Shown here: positions 17,536 to 25,786 of the stretch, one piece after another
How positions within the stretch are numbered: the stretch's first letter is position 1
Layout of the letters: every line of letters starts with the position of its first letter
Virus record (IMG/VR): IMGVR_UViG_3300021425_000032
Coordinates: 1 to 64,000 of that record
From: a virus
Length of the DNA: 64,000 nucleotides
Direction: 5' to 3' (one strand)
Notes under the pieces: model-generated
Database searches by the model: none
What the model was told of the DNA's origin: nothing
The model's input: the letters and a program-made list of their open reading frames with translations, nothing else
Translations under genes and position numbers: made by a program

Positions 17536-17688
17536 ATGGTCAAAGGCCATCTTCCAAATAATATGAACACAATTTACGATTCGTACGATGGCTACTTTAG
17601 ACGTTTGTGGGGTAACCACGAAAATGTATATCACGAAGACGGATTTGAAGAAGAATACCAGAAATTACTTGACAAACAAAATAAATGA
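17536..17688 (+). CDS. Small hypothetical protein (50 aa)
   Basis: A short acidic, Tyr-rich protein with two FRRLWG/YxxY-like segments. A TTG at 17494 would give 64 residues but would run through the terminator hairpin, so I prefer ATG 17536 just after it (ATG 17563 is also possible). No clear ribosome-binding site; it may be translated by read-through from gp13 mRNA. Confidence 0.45.
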   Translation: MVKGHLPNNMNTIYDSYDGYFRRLWGNHENVYHEDGFEEEYQKLLDKQNK

Positions 17689-17723
17689 CTTTATACTGTA
17701 TAGATAATTAAGGAGTCATTATT

Positions 17724-18284
17724 TTGTTACCCAAATTACTAATCGTTGGTCACGGCCGTCACGGTAAAGATACTGTATGCGAAATGTTAGAGCAATACGG
17801 TTATACATTTCAATCATCATCTAAATTTTGTTCAGAACTTTTTATCTTTAATGATCTAAAAGAGCAATATAACTATGCCAATGAGGAAGAGTGTTATGCT
17901 GATAGGCATAATCATCGCACAGAATGGTACAACATGATACATGGTTATTGTAAAGACGATTTGGCAAAGTTAGGGCGTAACTTATTTGCCCAACATGATA
18001 TCTATTGTGGGTTACGTAATAAGAGAGAATTTTTTGCAATGCAAAATGAGGAAATATTTGATTATGCTATTTGGGTAGATAGAGCAGATCATTTACCACT
18101 AGAAGATCCTAGCTCTATGAGCATCGAACAATGGATGTGTGATTATACAATAGATAATAATGGCGACTTAGCACGTTTACAAAAAAATGTTGATGTTTTA
18201 ATTAAAACAATATTTAAAAATCAGGGACTAAGTCACCCTGTTTCCACACAACTCCCTCTTTTTGGAGAGTTCTCTGGCAGTTAG
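17724..18284 (+). CDS. P-loop deoxynucleoside monophosphate kinase-like protein
   Basis: A 186-residue P-loop protein beginning LLIVGHGRHGKDTVCEML, a GxxxxGKD(T) Walker A as in phage dNMP kinases and dephospho-CoA kinase relatives. YAIWVDRADHLP near residue 113 and DYTIDNNGDLARL near 152 fit the lid and C-terminal adenine-side motifs of that group. It starts at TTG (17724) with AAGGAG 8 bases upstream. It probably phosphorylates dNMPs for phage DNA synthesis (inference). Its last 71 bases overlap the HNH gene on the other strand. Confidence 0.75.
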   Translation: MLPKLLIVGHGRHGKDTVCEMLEQYGYTFQSSSKFCSELFIFNDLKEQYNYANEEECYADRHNHRTEWYNMIHGYCKDDLAKLGRNLFAQHDIYCGLRNKREFFAMQNEEIFDYAIWVDRADHLPLEDPSSMSIEQWMCDYTIDNNGDLARLQKNVDVLIKTIFKNQGLSHPVSTQLPLFGEFSGS

Positions 18285-18555
18285 CACAGATAGTTTTTAA
18301 GTTAGTAGGACGGCAATTTTCAAGTCGACCGTCAATATGATATACATCAAACTGTTCACTGTTTTTTGATTTATATCCACACTTTTCACATTCATTCTTT
18401 TTTACATATCCGTATTGTTGCCAGCGAGGTACACCTTTGCCTGGTCCGCTATATCTAGAACAACTTTCGCACTTACTTCTATAGTAAGGCTTATTGTCTT
18501 TATAATAGTTAATAGCACATGGTTTACTTTTGCAATTTTTACACAACGGTCTCAT
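18214..18555 (-). CDS. HNH endonuclease
   Basis: A 113-residue zinc-rich HNH nuclease of the homing type. N-terminal Cys pairs (C5/C8, later CESC) bind zinc, followed by CEKCGYKS, the core VYHIDGRLENCRPTNLKTIC with the HNH His and Asn, and CANC. It sits alone on the minus strand between dNMP kinase and the sheath gene, a typical place for a free-standing homing endonuclease. Its tail overlaps the kinase gene by 71 bases and its head region abuts the gp18 leader. Confidence 0.85.
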   Translation of the reverse strand: MRPLCKNCKSKPCAINYYKDNKPYYRSKCESCSRYSGPGKGVPRWQQYGYVKKNECEKCGYKSKNSEQFDVYHIDGRLENCRPTNLKTICANCQRTLQKEGVVWKQGDLVPDF

Positions 18556-18623
18556 ACTATTATTTACCTGCCCTTTTCGGTCCCTTTTTATAGGTGTTTA
18601 TCACAGCCAATTTGCAAATATCT

Positions 18624-18631
18624 GCTAAATA
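18624..18631 (+). promoter_or_regulatory. Late promoter GCTAAATA (gp18)
   Basis: GCTAAATA 32 bases before the sheath start, with AGGAG in the leader. Same element class as the other late promoters, differing at the second base. Confidence 0.65.
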
Positions 18632-18663
18632 ACTATAACAACTACTCAACAGGAGAAAGAAAA

Positions 18664-21600
18664 ATGGCATTATCATCACCAGGTGTAGAAGTCAAGGTAA
18701 TAGACGAAAGTTTTTATACCCCAGCTGAACCAGGCACCGTACCAATGATTTTTGTTGCTTCCGCAGAAAATAAAACTAACGGAAGTGGCACAGGAACAGC
18801 AGAAGGAACGCTAAAAGCAAACGCTGGCAAACCTTACTTGCTTACTTCACAAAGGGAATTAGCTGAAACATTCGGCGATCCAGTTTTTTATACAGATTCA
18901 AATAACAACCCAGTACACGGCGGAGAGCTAAACGAATATGGTTTACAAGCTGCTTACTCGTTACTAGGTGTTAGCAATAGAGTTTATGTAACTCGTGCAG
19001 ATATTGACTTAGGTGTTTTAACACCAACAGCTGATGAACCAAAAGATAGTCCAGCAGATGGAACAAATTGGTTTGATACTAATGACAGTTCATATGGTAT
19101 TTTTGAGTGGAACAGCTCACCAAAGAACGTAACAGGCGGTCAATCATTTAGCGTAAGAACTCCAATTATTATTACAGATACAACTAAATTAGACGGCAAC
19201 GGTGATCCTAAAGAGTCAGTTGGAAACATAGGTGATTATGCAGTAAAAGCAACAACCGATGTCATAAGAGTATACTACAGAAACTACACAGGTAGTTGGG
19301 TTAAAGTTGGCTCAACAGCGTGGATTAATTCACACTATGTAGCACAAGGTACAGCATCAAACCCAACACTTGGTGCAGGAACAAACTTAACTATTACTGT
19401 AGGGTCTGGTTCGCCAATTACAGTAGCAGAAGGTAGTGACTTAGCAGATACAGTTTCAACAGCAAACGCAGATGCAAGTTTCCAGTCAGCAGGAATTAGT
19501 TTTGCAGCAATAGACGGTAAATTTAGCATATTCAATGATGGGTCAGGCGATGAAAGAATTACTATTGCTGACACAGACGGCTTGCTTGGCAAACTAGGTT
19601 TAACAGCAGGAACATTTGATGCACCTAAATTACAAATTAGTGCTCACACAAGTGTACCTGAATTTAAATCAGGTGACACAACACCGCGCCCAACAGGCAG
19701 TGTTTGGTTAAAAACTACTGAGCCTAATCAGGGTGCAAATTGGAAATACAAGCGTTATAATGCTAACACAGCATTGTTTGATAATATTTCAGCACCAATT
19801 TATCCTTCATCAGCAGCGGCTTTATATTGGTTAGATAGAAGTGGCGGAGGCGTTAACTTACCAGCAGGAACTACTTTTGTAAAATCAAATGCAGAAGATG
19901 CAACATCAGTTGAAGGTGCATTTACAATCTTTAGTCGTGCTAACACAGGTGCAACTACTATTACAGGTAGTGCTATAACAGCAGCCACATTTAGTGCTCA
20001 AGCATATGCATTTAATATTGCAGAAACAGACGCAGGTAGTAATGCATTAGGTTCACCTGTAACAATTAGTTTTACAGCCACAGGCGCTGTAGGCGATGCA
20101 GACTTAATGGCAGGTGCTATTAATAGTTCAGCATTAGAAAATATTCAAGCAGAAGTAACATCAGACAACAAGCTAGTTGTTAAACACACACAAGGTGGTG
20201 ACTTTACTATTGCAGATACAGACGGTGGCTTTGCAGCTGCAGGCTTTGTAGCATTTGTAGTAGGTAATCCAAGTACAACAACTAACTTGTACAACAGAAA
20301 TAGTGTACTAACAGCAAGTAACTGGAAGAAAGCAGTATTCACAGCAAGTGATGATGCTCCAGGTGCATTAGCTGCACAAGGCGCACTTTGGTACAATAGT
20401 GTTGTTGACGAGGTTGACATGATGATTCACGATGGTACAACTTGGGTAGGCTATCAGAACTTTAGTTCAGACTATGCAAACACTAACCCAACTGGTCCAA
20501 TTGTTTCAGCAACAGAGCCAACACAACAGTCAGATGCAACAGCATTAGTTGATGGCGATCTTTGGATTAGCACAGCGGATTTAGAAAACTATCCATTAGT
20601 TTACAGATATGACGGTGTTAACTTAGCATGGGCATTAGTAGACGTTACAGACCAAACAACTGAAAACGGTGTACTATTTGCAGATGCACGTTATAACACA
20701 GCAGGTGCTAACGCAGACGAAGCTGGTAGTATTGTTGACTTGTTAACAAACAACTACTTAGATCCAGATGCTCCAGACCCAGCACTATATCCAAAAGGTA
20801 TGTTGCTATGGAATTTACGTAGAAGCGGATTTAATGTAAAACGTTTTGAGCGTAACTATATAGACATTAATGGCACAAATGGTAGATTTAATAATGACGA
20901 ATCAATGGACAGTTACTATCCACACAGATGGGTAACTGAGTCAGGCAACCAAGCTGATGGTTCAGGTAGCTTTGGACGTAAAGCACAGCGTAAAGTTGTT
21001 ATACAAGCGTTACAGGCTATGGTTAATAGTAATGATGATATTAGAGATGATGAGTCAAGACTATTTAATGTTATGGCAACACCAGCATATCCAGAACTAA
21101 TTGGCGAAATGGTATCACTAAATTATGATAGAGGTCTAAGTGCATTTATCGTAGGTGATAGCCCAATGAGATTAACACCAGATGCTACTTCACTAAATGA
21201 ATGGGCAACTAACGTTCGTAAGGCTGTAGAAGATAACGACGATGGCTTAGTAAGTTTCGACGAATACTTAGGCATTTACTATCCAGCAGGATTTACAAGT
21301 GATAACGCAGGTAACAACATTGTTGTTCCAGCATCACACATGGCGTTAAGAACTATTGCACTAAGTGACCAAGTATCGTTTCCATGGTTTGCACCAGCAG
21401 GTACAAGACGTGGTGGCGTAACTAACGCAACAGCAGCAGGTTATATTAATAGCGAAGGCGAATTTGTAAGTGTAGCACTTAACGAAGGTCAAAGAGATAC
21501 ACTTTACGCACAAGCAATTAACCCAGTTACATTCCTAAGCGGAAGCGGATTGGTTGTATTTGGACAGAAGACAAGAGCAAGAAATGCAAGTGCATTGGAT

Positions 21601-21915
21601 AGAATCAATGTAGCACGTTTAGTTGTATACTTACGTAGTCAACTTAACAAACTTGCAAAACCATACTTGTTTGAACCAAATGATAAAATTACAAGAGATG
21701 AGATCAAAGGTGCAGCAGAAAGTCTAATGTTAGAACTTGTTGGACAAAGAGCACTTTATGACTTCCTAGTTGTATGTGATGAATCAAACAACACACCAAG
21801 TAGAATAGATCGTAATGAACTATATCTTGACATTGCAATTGAACCAGTTAAGGCTGTAGAATTTATTTACATTCCACTTAGACTTAAAAATACAGGAGAA
21901 ATTGCAGGACTTTAA
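18664..21915 (+). CDS. gp18: Tail sheath protein gp18
   Basis: A 1083-residue contractile sheath subunit. The N-terminus (SSPGVEVKVIDES, then VPMIFVASAENKT) and the C-terminal 350 residues (LFNVMATPAYPELI, NEWATNVRKAVEDND, FPWFAPAGTRRG, INPVTFLSGSGLVVFGQKT, RARNASALDRINVARLVVYLR) are characteristic of T4 gp18. T4 gp18 is 659 residues; the additional 400 or so are inserted, beta-rich domains in the middle, including two copies of a module containing TIADTDGG/L. The start at 18664 follows AGGAGAAA; an earlier in-frame start would read through the late promoter. Confidence 0.97.
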   Translation: MALSSPGVEVKVIDESFYTPAEPGTVPMIFVASAENKTNGSGTGTAEGTLKANAGKPYLLTSQRELAETFGDPVFYTDSNNNPVHGGELNEYGLQAAYSLLGVSNRVYVTRADIDLGVLTPTADEPKDSPADGTNWFDTNDSSYGIFEWNSSPKNVTGGQSFSVRTPIIITDTTKLDGNGDPKESVGNIGDYAVKATTDVIRVYYRNYTGSWVKVGSTAWINSHYVAQGTASNPTLGAGTNLTITVGSGSPITVAEGSDLADTVSTANADASFQSAGISFAAIDGKFSIFNDGSGDERITIADTDGLLGKLGLTAGTFDAPKLQISAHTSVPEFKSGDTTPRPTGSVWLKTTEPNQGANWKYKRYNANTALFDNISAPIYPSSAAALYWLDRSGGGVNLPAGTTFVKSNAEDATSVEGAFTIFSRANTGATTITGSAITAATFSAQAYAFNIAETDAGSNALGSPVTISFTATGAVGDADLMAGAINSSALENIQAEVTSDNKLVVKHTQGGDFTIADTDGGFAAAGFVAFVVGNPSTTTNLYNRNSVLTASNWKKAVFTASDDAPGALAAQGALWYNSVVDEVDMMIHDGTTWVGYQNFSSDYANTNPTGPIVSATEPTQQSDATALVDGDLWISTADLENYPLVYRYDGVNLAWALVDVTDQTTENGVLFADARYNTAGANADEAGSIVDLLTNNYLDPDAPDPALYPKGMLLWNLRRSGFNVKRFERNYIDINGTNGRFNNDESMDSYYPHRWVTESGNQADGSGSFGRKAQRKVVIQALQAMVNSNDDIRDDESRLFNVMATPAYPELIGEMVSLNYDRGLSAFIVGDSPMRLTPDATSLNEWATNVRKAVEDNDDGLVSFDEYLGIYYPAGFTSDNAGNNIVVPASHMALRTIALSDQVSFPWFAPAGTRRGGVTNATAAGYINSEGEFVSVALNEGQRDTLYAQAINPVTFLSGSGLVVFGQKTRARNASALDRINVARLVVYLRSQLNKLAKPYLFEPNDKITRDEIKGAAESLMLELVGQRALYDFLVVCDESNNTPSRIDRNELYLDIAIEPVKAVEFIYIPLRLKNTGEIAGL

Positions 21916-21926
21916 TTAGGTGATTA

Positions 21927-21946
21927 GACCCCTGAAATATGGGGTC
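21927..21946 (+). repeat. Stem-loop after gp18
   Basis: GACCCC and GGGGTC pair around an 8-base AT-rich loop, 12 bases after the sheath stop and just before the gp19 promoter. No T-run follows, so it is more likely an mRNA end-stabilising or processing hairpin than a strong terminator. Confidence 0.6.
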
Positions 21947-21954
21947 GACACTTT

Positions 21955-21962
21955 GATAAATA
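21955..21962 (+). promoter_or_regulatory. Late promoter GATAAATA (gp19)
   Basis: GATAAATA 22 bases before the tube gene start, with AGGAG in the leader. Confidence 0.7.
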
Positions 21963-21984
21963 CTAGCAACAGGAGAAAAATAGA

Positions 21985-22611
21985 ATGGCAATCTCAACAT
22001 TATCAAAAATTACAGTTCCTTTAGCGAGCGACACAAGCGCAAGCAACCAGGGACTTTTAATGCCGAAACTACAATATCGCTTTAGAGTGACATTGGAAAA
22101 CTTTGGTGTAACAAACGCAACAACAGAATTAACAAAACAAGTTATTGATGTTACCCGTCCTAACATAACATTTGAAGAAATTACACTAGACGTGTATAAC
22201 TCCAGAAGTTACTTAGCAGGTAAACATACTTGGGAACCAATTACATTGAATGTACGTGATGACGTAAGTAACAATGTACAGAAACAAGTAGGCGAGCAAC
22301 TACAGAAACAGTTTGACTTCTTTGAACAGTCAAGTGCAGCAAGTGGTATTGACTACAAGTTCCTAACACGTATTGAAGTATTAGACGGTGGTAACGGTGC
22401 AAATGAAGTAGGTGTTTTAGAAACATTTGAACTTTATGGCTGTTTCCTAAACAATGCTAACTACAACACATTAAACTATGCAACAAGTGATGCAGCTACT
22501 ATTGCATTATCAATTAGATATGATAACGCAATCCAAACTCCAGTAGGACAAGGAGTTGGTACTACAGTTGGCAGAACAGTCAACTCGCTAGTAACAGGCG
22601 GCGGCGTATAA
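21985..22611 (+). CDS. gp19: Tail tube protein gp19
   Basis: A 208-residue inner tail tube subunit, polymerised inside the sheath. It lies directly after gp18, and the central region (TRPNITFEEITLDVYNSRSYLAGKHTWEPITLNVRDDVSN, KFLTRIEVLDGG, ETFELYGCFLNNANYNTLNYAT) has the tube-protein pattern. T4 gp19 is 163 residues, so this is a modestly longer version. It has its own late promoter and ends at a strong terminator. Confidence 0.93.
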   Translation: MAISTLSKITVPLASDTSASNQGLLMPKLQYRFRVTLENFGVTNATTELTKQVIDVTRPNITFEEITLDVYNSRSYLAGKHTWEPITLNVRDDVSNNVQKQVGEQLQKQFDFFEQSSAASGIDYKFLTRIEVLDGGNGANEVGVLETFELYGCFLNNANYNTLNYATSDAATIALSIRYDNAIQTPVGQGVGTTVGRTVNSLVTGGGV

Positions 22612-22645
22612 TAAACGCTAACTAGATTGCTATTCGAATAAGAAA

Positions 22646-22674
22646 AGGAAGTCGGAAACGGCTTCCTTTTTTTT
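22646..22674 (+). terminator. Rho-independent terminator after gp19
   Basis: A 9-bp stem AGGAAGTCG / CGGCTTCCT with a GAAA tetraloop and eight T residues. It separates gp19 from the next late promoter. Confidence 0.92.
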
Positions 22675-22696
22675 ATGTACGCACTTAATCCTTTAG

Positions 22697-22704
22697 GATA
22701 AATA
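22697..22704 (+). promoter_or_regulatory. Late promoter GATAAATA, leaderless geometry
   Basis: GATAAATA ends five bases before ATG 22710. By T4 spacing the transcript would start at or beside the A of the ATG. Confidence 0.75.
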
Positions 22705-22709
22705 TTAGT

Positions 22710-23870
22710 ATGGCAAATAAGTTAAACGGATTCTTAGACAACTTTTTCGGCGGCGTTTTAAATCCTAAGGGAAACCTAGGAGATTTTCAACATGCCGCTA
22801 GATTATATGTTGACAATGCATTTAGACTTGCTCCTAAAACTAAGTTTCTTTATTTTGTTAATTTTAACTTTTATAAAGATGACAAACATGATGTTTTAGC
22901 AGGTTTTCCAAAAATGCAAAATAGGCATAGAGCAGAACTCAACATGCTTGTTAAAAGTGTTGATCTTCCACAATACAGATCAGCTGTTGATGTAAAAAAT
23001 GCATACAACAGAAAGAAGAATGTACAAACACGTATAGACTATACTCCTGTTAGTCTTACAATGCATGATGATAATCATGGCTTAACTACTATGCTTATGG
23101 AAGCATATTACAGATACTATTATAGAGATAGTAACATATCAGATATCACAGCAAGTTATGATCCACGTTCAACTTACAAAGAAGCAAACGGCAGAACATA
23201 TAGATTTGGTCTTGACAATGACAAAATGGTGCCTTTTTTTAAAAACATAAAACTGTATCAATTTAGTAGACATGAATATACAGAATATACTCTTGTAAAT
23301 CCTTTAATTGAAAGTTGGGGTCACGATACTATGGACCAAACAGATGGTGCCGGCGTAGCAGAAAACAAAATGACAATCAACTACGAGTCAGTATTATATA
23401 GTAGAGGTCGTGTAGGCGAAGATAGTCCTGCAACATTTGCAACAGATCATTATGATACTTCACCAAGCCCATTAAGTGTAGCTGGCGGCGGAGTAGGCAA
23501 TTTATTTGGAGGCGGCGGAATACTAGACGGTGCTTCAAGTGTATTAGGAGATATTACTAGCGGTAACTTTGGTTTAGGTAGTGTACTTACACTTGCTAAC
23601 ACAGTTAAAAACGCACAGAATCTTAGTTCAGACAGTCTTAAAGCAGAAGGTCTAAGTATACTTACAGGGGCTATTGTTAACGCAGGCAAAAAAGGACCAG
23701 GCGGCTTACCGGGTATATCAGTTCCTAAATCAAATGGCAATGGCGGAAGTGCAAATATTACATCTGCCACATCAAATAGTGCAACAAATAATTCTGCACT
23801 TTCAGCGGCTAAAGTTGCTGCAGCACAAGCCGCAAATAACTTACCTATCACAACGGATGGTGGTACATAA
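22710..23870 (+). CDS. Tail tube-like / tube-initiator-like structural protein
   Basis: A 386-residue structural protein. Residues 40-240 have tail-tube-fold features: FLYFVNFNFYKD, LNMLVKSVDLPQYR (the tube motif for the loop facing its neighbour), ADVKNAYNRKKNVQTRIDYTPVSLTMHDD, then KNIKLYQFSRHEYTEYTLVNPLIESWGHD. The last 140 residues are Gly/Ala/Ser-rich and flexible. T4 gp54 and gp48 are tube-like baseplate proteins, so this could be the tube initiator, but I cannot choose between them. There is no ribosome-binding site; the promoter abuts the ATG. Confidence 0.65.
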   Translation: MANKLNGFLDNFFGGVLNPKGNLGDFQHAARLYVDNAFRLAPKTKFLYFVNFNFYKDDKHDVLAGFPKMQNRHRAELNMLVKSVDLPQYRSAVDVKNAYNRKKNVQTRIDYTPVSLTMHDDNHGLTTMLMEAYYRYYYRDSNISDITASYDPRSTYKEANGRTYRFGLDNDKMVPFFKNIKLYQFSRHEYTEYTLVNPLIESWGHDTMDQTDGAGVAENKMTINYESVLYSRGRVGEDSPATFATDHYDTSPSPLSVAGGGVGNLFGGGGILDGASSVLGDITSGNFGLGSVLTLANTVKNAQNLSSDSLKAEGLSILTGAIVNAGKKGPGGLPGISVPKSNGNGGSANITSATSNSATNNSALSAAKVAAAQAANNLPITTDGGT

Positions 23871-24250
23871 TGGCACAAGGAAACTTACCACAAAAAGGTT
23901 ACAACACAAGCGACGAACCTGTTAGAGAATTTTTTGATACTTATTATCAAAACAAATTAGAATTTCCTAGCAATGATGTAGATGCTGTATTAGCATACTT
24001 TGGCAAAAGAGGTTTTGAAGATAGAGCTAGTGCAAGTGTTGCTAGTATACTTTTACAACAAGCAAAATTAGATAAAGTTCCAGTATTTAAATTACTTGAT
24101 ACATTAAAAGGGTTGACTGAAAGTCAACTTAGTGCATTGGTTGCAGAAGTATTAAACTATGCTAGAGGAAAAACAAGCACATTAGGTTTTCAAGTACCAG
24201 TAGAAACTAACATCGTCGAGTCCAGAAACATAGAAACGTTTGAGGACTAA
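23870..24250 (+). CDS. Conserved marine T4-like phage protein, probable structural or assembly factor
   Basis: A 126-residue mostly helical protein overlapping the previous gene's stop (TAATGG). Segments EFFDTYYQNKLEFPSNDVDAVLAYFGKRGFED and VASILLQQAKLDKVPVFKLLDTLKGLT look conserved, and I believe similar proteins recur in marine T4-like phages near tail genes. It has no enzyme motif. Position between a tube-like protein and gp4 suggests a virion assembly role. Confidence 0.65.
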   Translation: MAQGNLPQKGYNTSDEPVREFFDTYYQNKLEFPSNDVDAVLAYFGKRGFEDRASASVASILLQQAKLDKVPVFKLLDTLKGLTESQLSALVAEVLNYARGKTSTLGFQVPVETNIVESRNIETFED

Positions 24251-24252
24251 CA

Positions 24253-24690
24253 ATGGGCAGATTCGCTCAGGGTAAATTCAATCTAAAAAATCCTGACAAA
24301 TACTCGGGCAATAAAACTCCTACATACAGAAGTAGTTGGGAATTTGCGTTTATGCGTTTTTGCGACGAACATCCCAGTGTAGCACAATGGGCTAGTGAAG
24401 CAATAAAAATTCCTTATAGACATCCTTTTACAGGAAAGCATACAATATACGTACCTGACTTCTTTATAGTATATGTAGACAAAAAAGGCAAACAAAAAGT
24501 TGAACTAATAGAAGTTAAACCAGCAAATCAAACAATCAAAGAAAAAGTAGGCAGATCAAAAGTAAATCAAGCGGCATGGGTAGTAAACCAAGCCAAATGG
24601 GGTGCAGCACAAGCATGGTGTAAACAAAAAGGTATCTTTTTTAGAATAGTAAACGAAGATGATATTTTCCACCAGGGCAAAAGAAGATAA
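24253..24690 (+). CDS. gp4: Head completion protein gp4
   Basis: A 145-residue homologue of T4 gp4 (also called gp50/4), needed to finish DNA-filled heads; the family has a TnsA-like nuclease fold. Residues fit: FAQGKFNLKNPDKYSG, SSWEFAFMRFCDEHP (Glu), YVPDFFI (Asp) and VELIEVKP (Glu-x-Lys), giving the PD-(D/E)xK set, then VNQAKWGAAQAWCKQKG. Length matches T4 gp4 (150). It starts two bases after the previous gene. Confidence 0.88.
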   Translation: MGRFAQGKFNLKNPDKYSGNKTPTYRSSWEFAFMRFCDEHPSVAQWASEAIKIPYRHPFTGKHTIYVPDFFIVYVDKKGKQKVELIEVKPANQTIKEKVGRSKVNQAAWVVNQAKWGAAQAWCKQKGIFFRIVNEDDIFHQGKRR

Positions 24691-24693
24691 ATA
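24686..24693 (+). promoter_or_regulatory. Late promoter GATAAATA (gp16)
   Basis: GATAAATA overlapping the gp4 stop codon, 25 bases before the gp16 start; AGGAAG in the leader is the ribosome-binding site. Confidence 0.65.
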
Positions 24694-24718
24694 ATACTAG
24701 TAGTTAATAGGAAGCACT

Positions 24719-25213
24719 ATGACGAAAAAATTAGAAGAAATGTTAGATTTGCCAGAATCTAAAGAAATAATAGAAGAAGCAAAGGCCAAAGAAGAGTCTA
24801 AGCCAATCGCACAACATAAAGAAACGTTGCGTGATATTGCCGAGTTTGATAAAATAAGCTCAGCACTACCTGCGGTAAAAGGTTTAGGCGAAATGGCAGA
24901 TACTGAACTTAACGATATTGCTGATAGAGCATTATCAGCATATGAGGATCTAATGGATCTTGGTATGAACGTTGAGTCACGTTATAGTGGTCGTGTATTT
25001 GAAGTTGCAGGAGGCATGTTAAAAACAGGGCTTGATGCAAAAATAGCAAAACTAGACAAAAAACTAAAAATGGTTGACTTACAACTTAAAAAAGAGAAAA
25101 TGGATAAGGACAATGGCTCCGGCGATGATAGTATGGTCAACGGAGAAGGCTATGTTGTAACGGATCGCAACAGTCTATTAGAGAAACTAAAAAGCGTCCA
25201 ATCAGATAAATAA
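24719..25213 (+). CDS. gp16: Terminase small subunit gp16-like
   Basis: A 164-residue, highly helical acidic/basic protein with a central pair of antiparallel helices (ELNDIADRALSAYEDLMDLGMN and FEVAGGMLKTGLDAKIAKLDKKLKMVDLQLKK), which is the pattern of T4-type small terminases that form rings on DNA. Length equals T4 gp16 (164). Terminase large follows about 1.5 kb later, which supports the call; sequence identity to T4 looks low. Confidence 0.75.
   Translation: MTKKLEEMLDLPESKEIIEEAKAKEESKPIAQHKETLRDIAEFDKISSALPAVKGLGEMADTELNDIADRALSAYEDLMDLGMNVESRYSGRVFEVAGGMLKTGLDAKIAKLDKKLKMVDLQLKKEKMDKDNGSGDDSMVNGEGYVVTDRNSLLEKLKSVQSDK
25205..25212 (+). promoter_or_regulatory. Late promoter GATAAATA
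   Basis: GATAAATA overlapping the end of gp16, 20 bases before the start at 25233, with AGGA in the leader. Confidence 0.65.
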
Positions 25214-25232
25214 TATATATAGGAAAAATACA

Positions 25233-25784
25233 ATGGCGTTTGAAAAATTTTTAGCAGAAGCAAAAAAGGTGTATCCTTTTAAAATTGGTATAGCTGGAGA
25301 ACTTCCAGAAGGCTGTGAAGACATGTTAAAAACATGCTTAGAAAAGTATGGAATTAACAATATATCTTCAGGCAAAAAAACACCTATTCAAGAACGTCCA
25401 TTAGATTTTCCACAACTACAAAATATGGAAGTTACATATTTTGAAACAGAACTTAATTATCCAACAACAACTCAAGTACTCCAAGAGTACTTAGGTCAAT
25501 GCTGTGGTATAGATCAATCTTACATCATTGTTAGAAACCCAATGGAACCACAAGAGCAATATCAAGAAGAAACACAAGACGGTGAATATGTTGCAAAACT
25601 AACTACCGAAGAACTAGAAAGCGTTGACGGCCAGAACGAAGTTGCAGGCAACAGAGTAATGGACTTGTTAAAAGAGTTAGAAACAGCTCGTAAAGAGCGT
25701 AGTTTTGATACTGTCGACGGACCAGTTGGTGAATCAAGTGATATCGACAACAGCGAAAACACTAAAAGCGCAATAGGGAGCTAA
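25233..25784 (+). CDS. Conserved marine T4-like phage protein
   Basis: A 183-residue protein. The first 115 residues look like a compact alpha/beta domain (YPFKIGIAGELPEGCEDMLKTCLEKYG, SSGKKTPIQERPLDFPQL, EVTYFETELNYPTTTQVLQEYLGQCCG, YIIVRNP); the last 65 are acidic and disordered. I have an impression that this family recurs near capsid and terminase genes of marine T4-like phages, but its function is unknown to me. It is co-transcribed with the next gene. Confidence 0.65.
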   Translation: MAFEKFLAEAKKVYPFKIGIAGELPEGCEDMLKTCLEKYGINNISSGKKTPIQERPLDFPQLQNMEVTYFETELNYPTTTQVLQEYLGQCCGIDQSYIIVRNPMEPQEQYQEETQDGEYVAKLTTEELESVDGQNEVAGNRVMDLLKELETARKERSFDTVDGPVGESSDIDNSENTKSAIGS

Positions 25785-25786
25785 TT

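Noticed and set aside
22646-22674. Treating the GC hairpin after gp19 as a regulatory RNA
   Set aside because: It has the full form of an intrinsic terminator with T-run, so no extra role is needed.
22710-23870. Naming this gene gp54 or gp48
   Set aside because: A tail-tube-like layout is visible, but the motifs do not separate the tube initiator, cap or a second tube protein, so I left the symbol blank.
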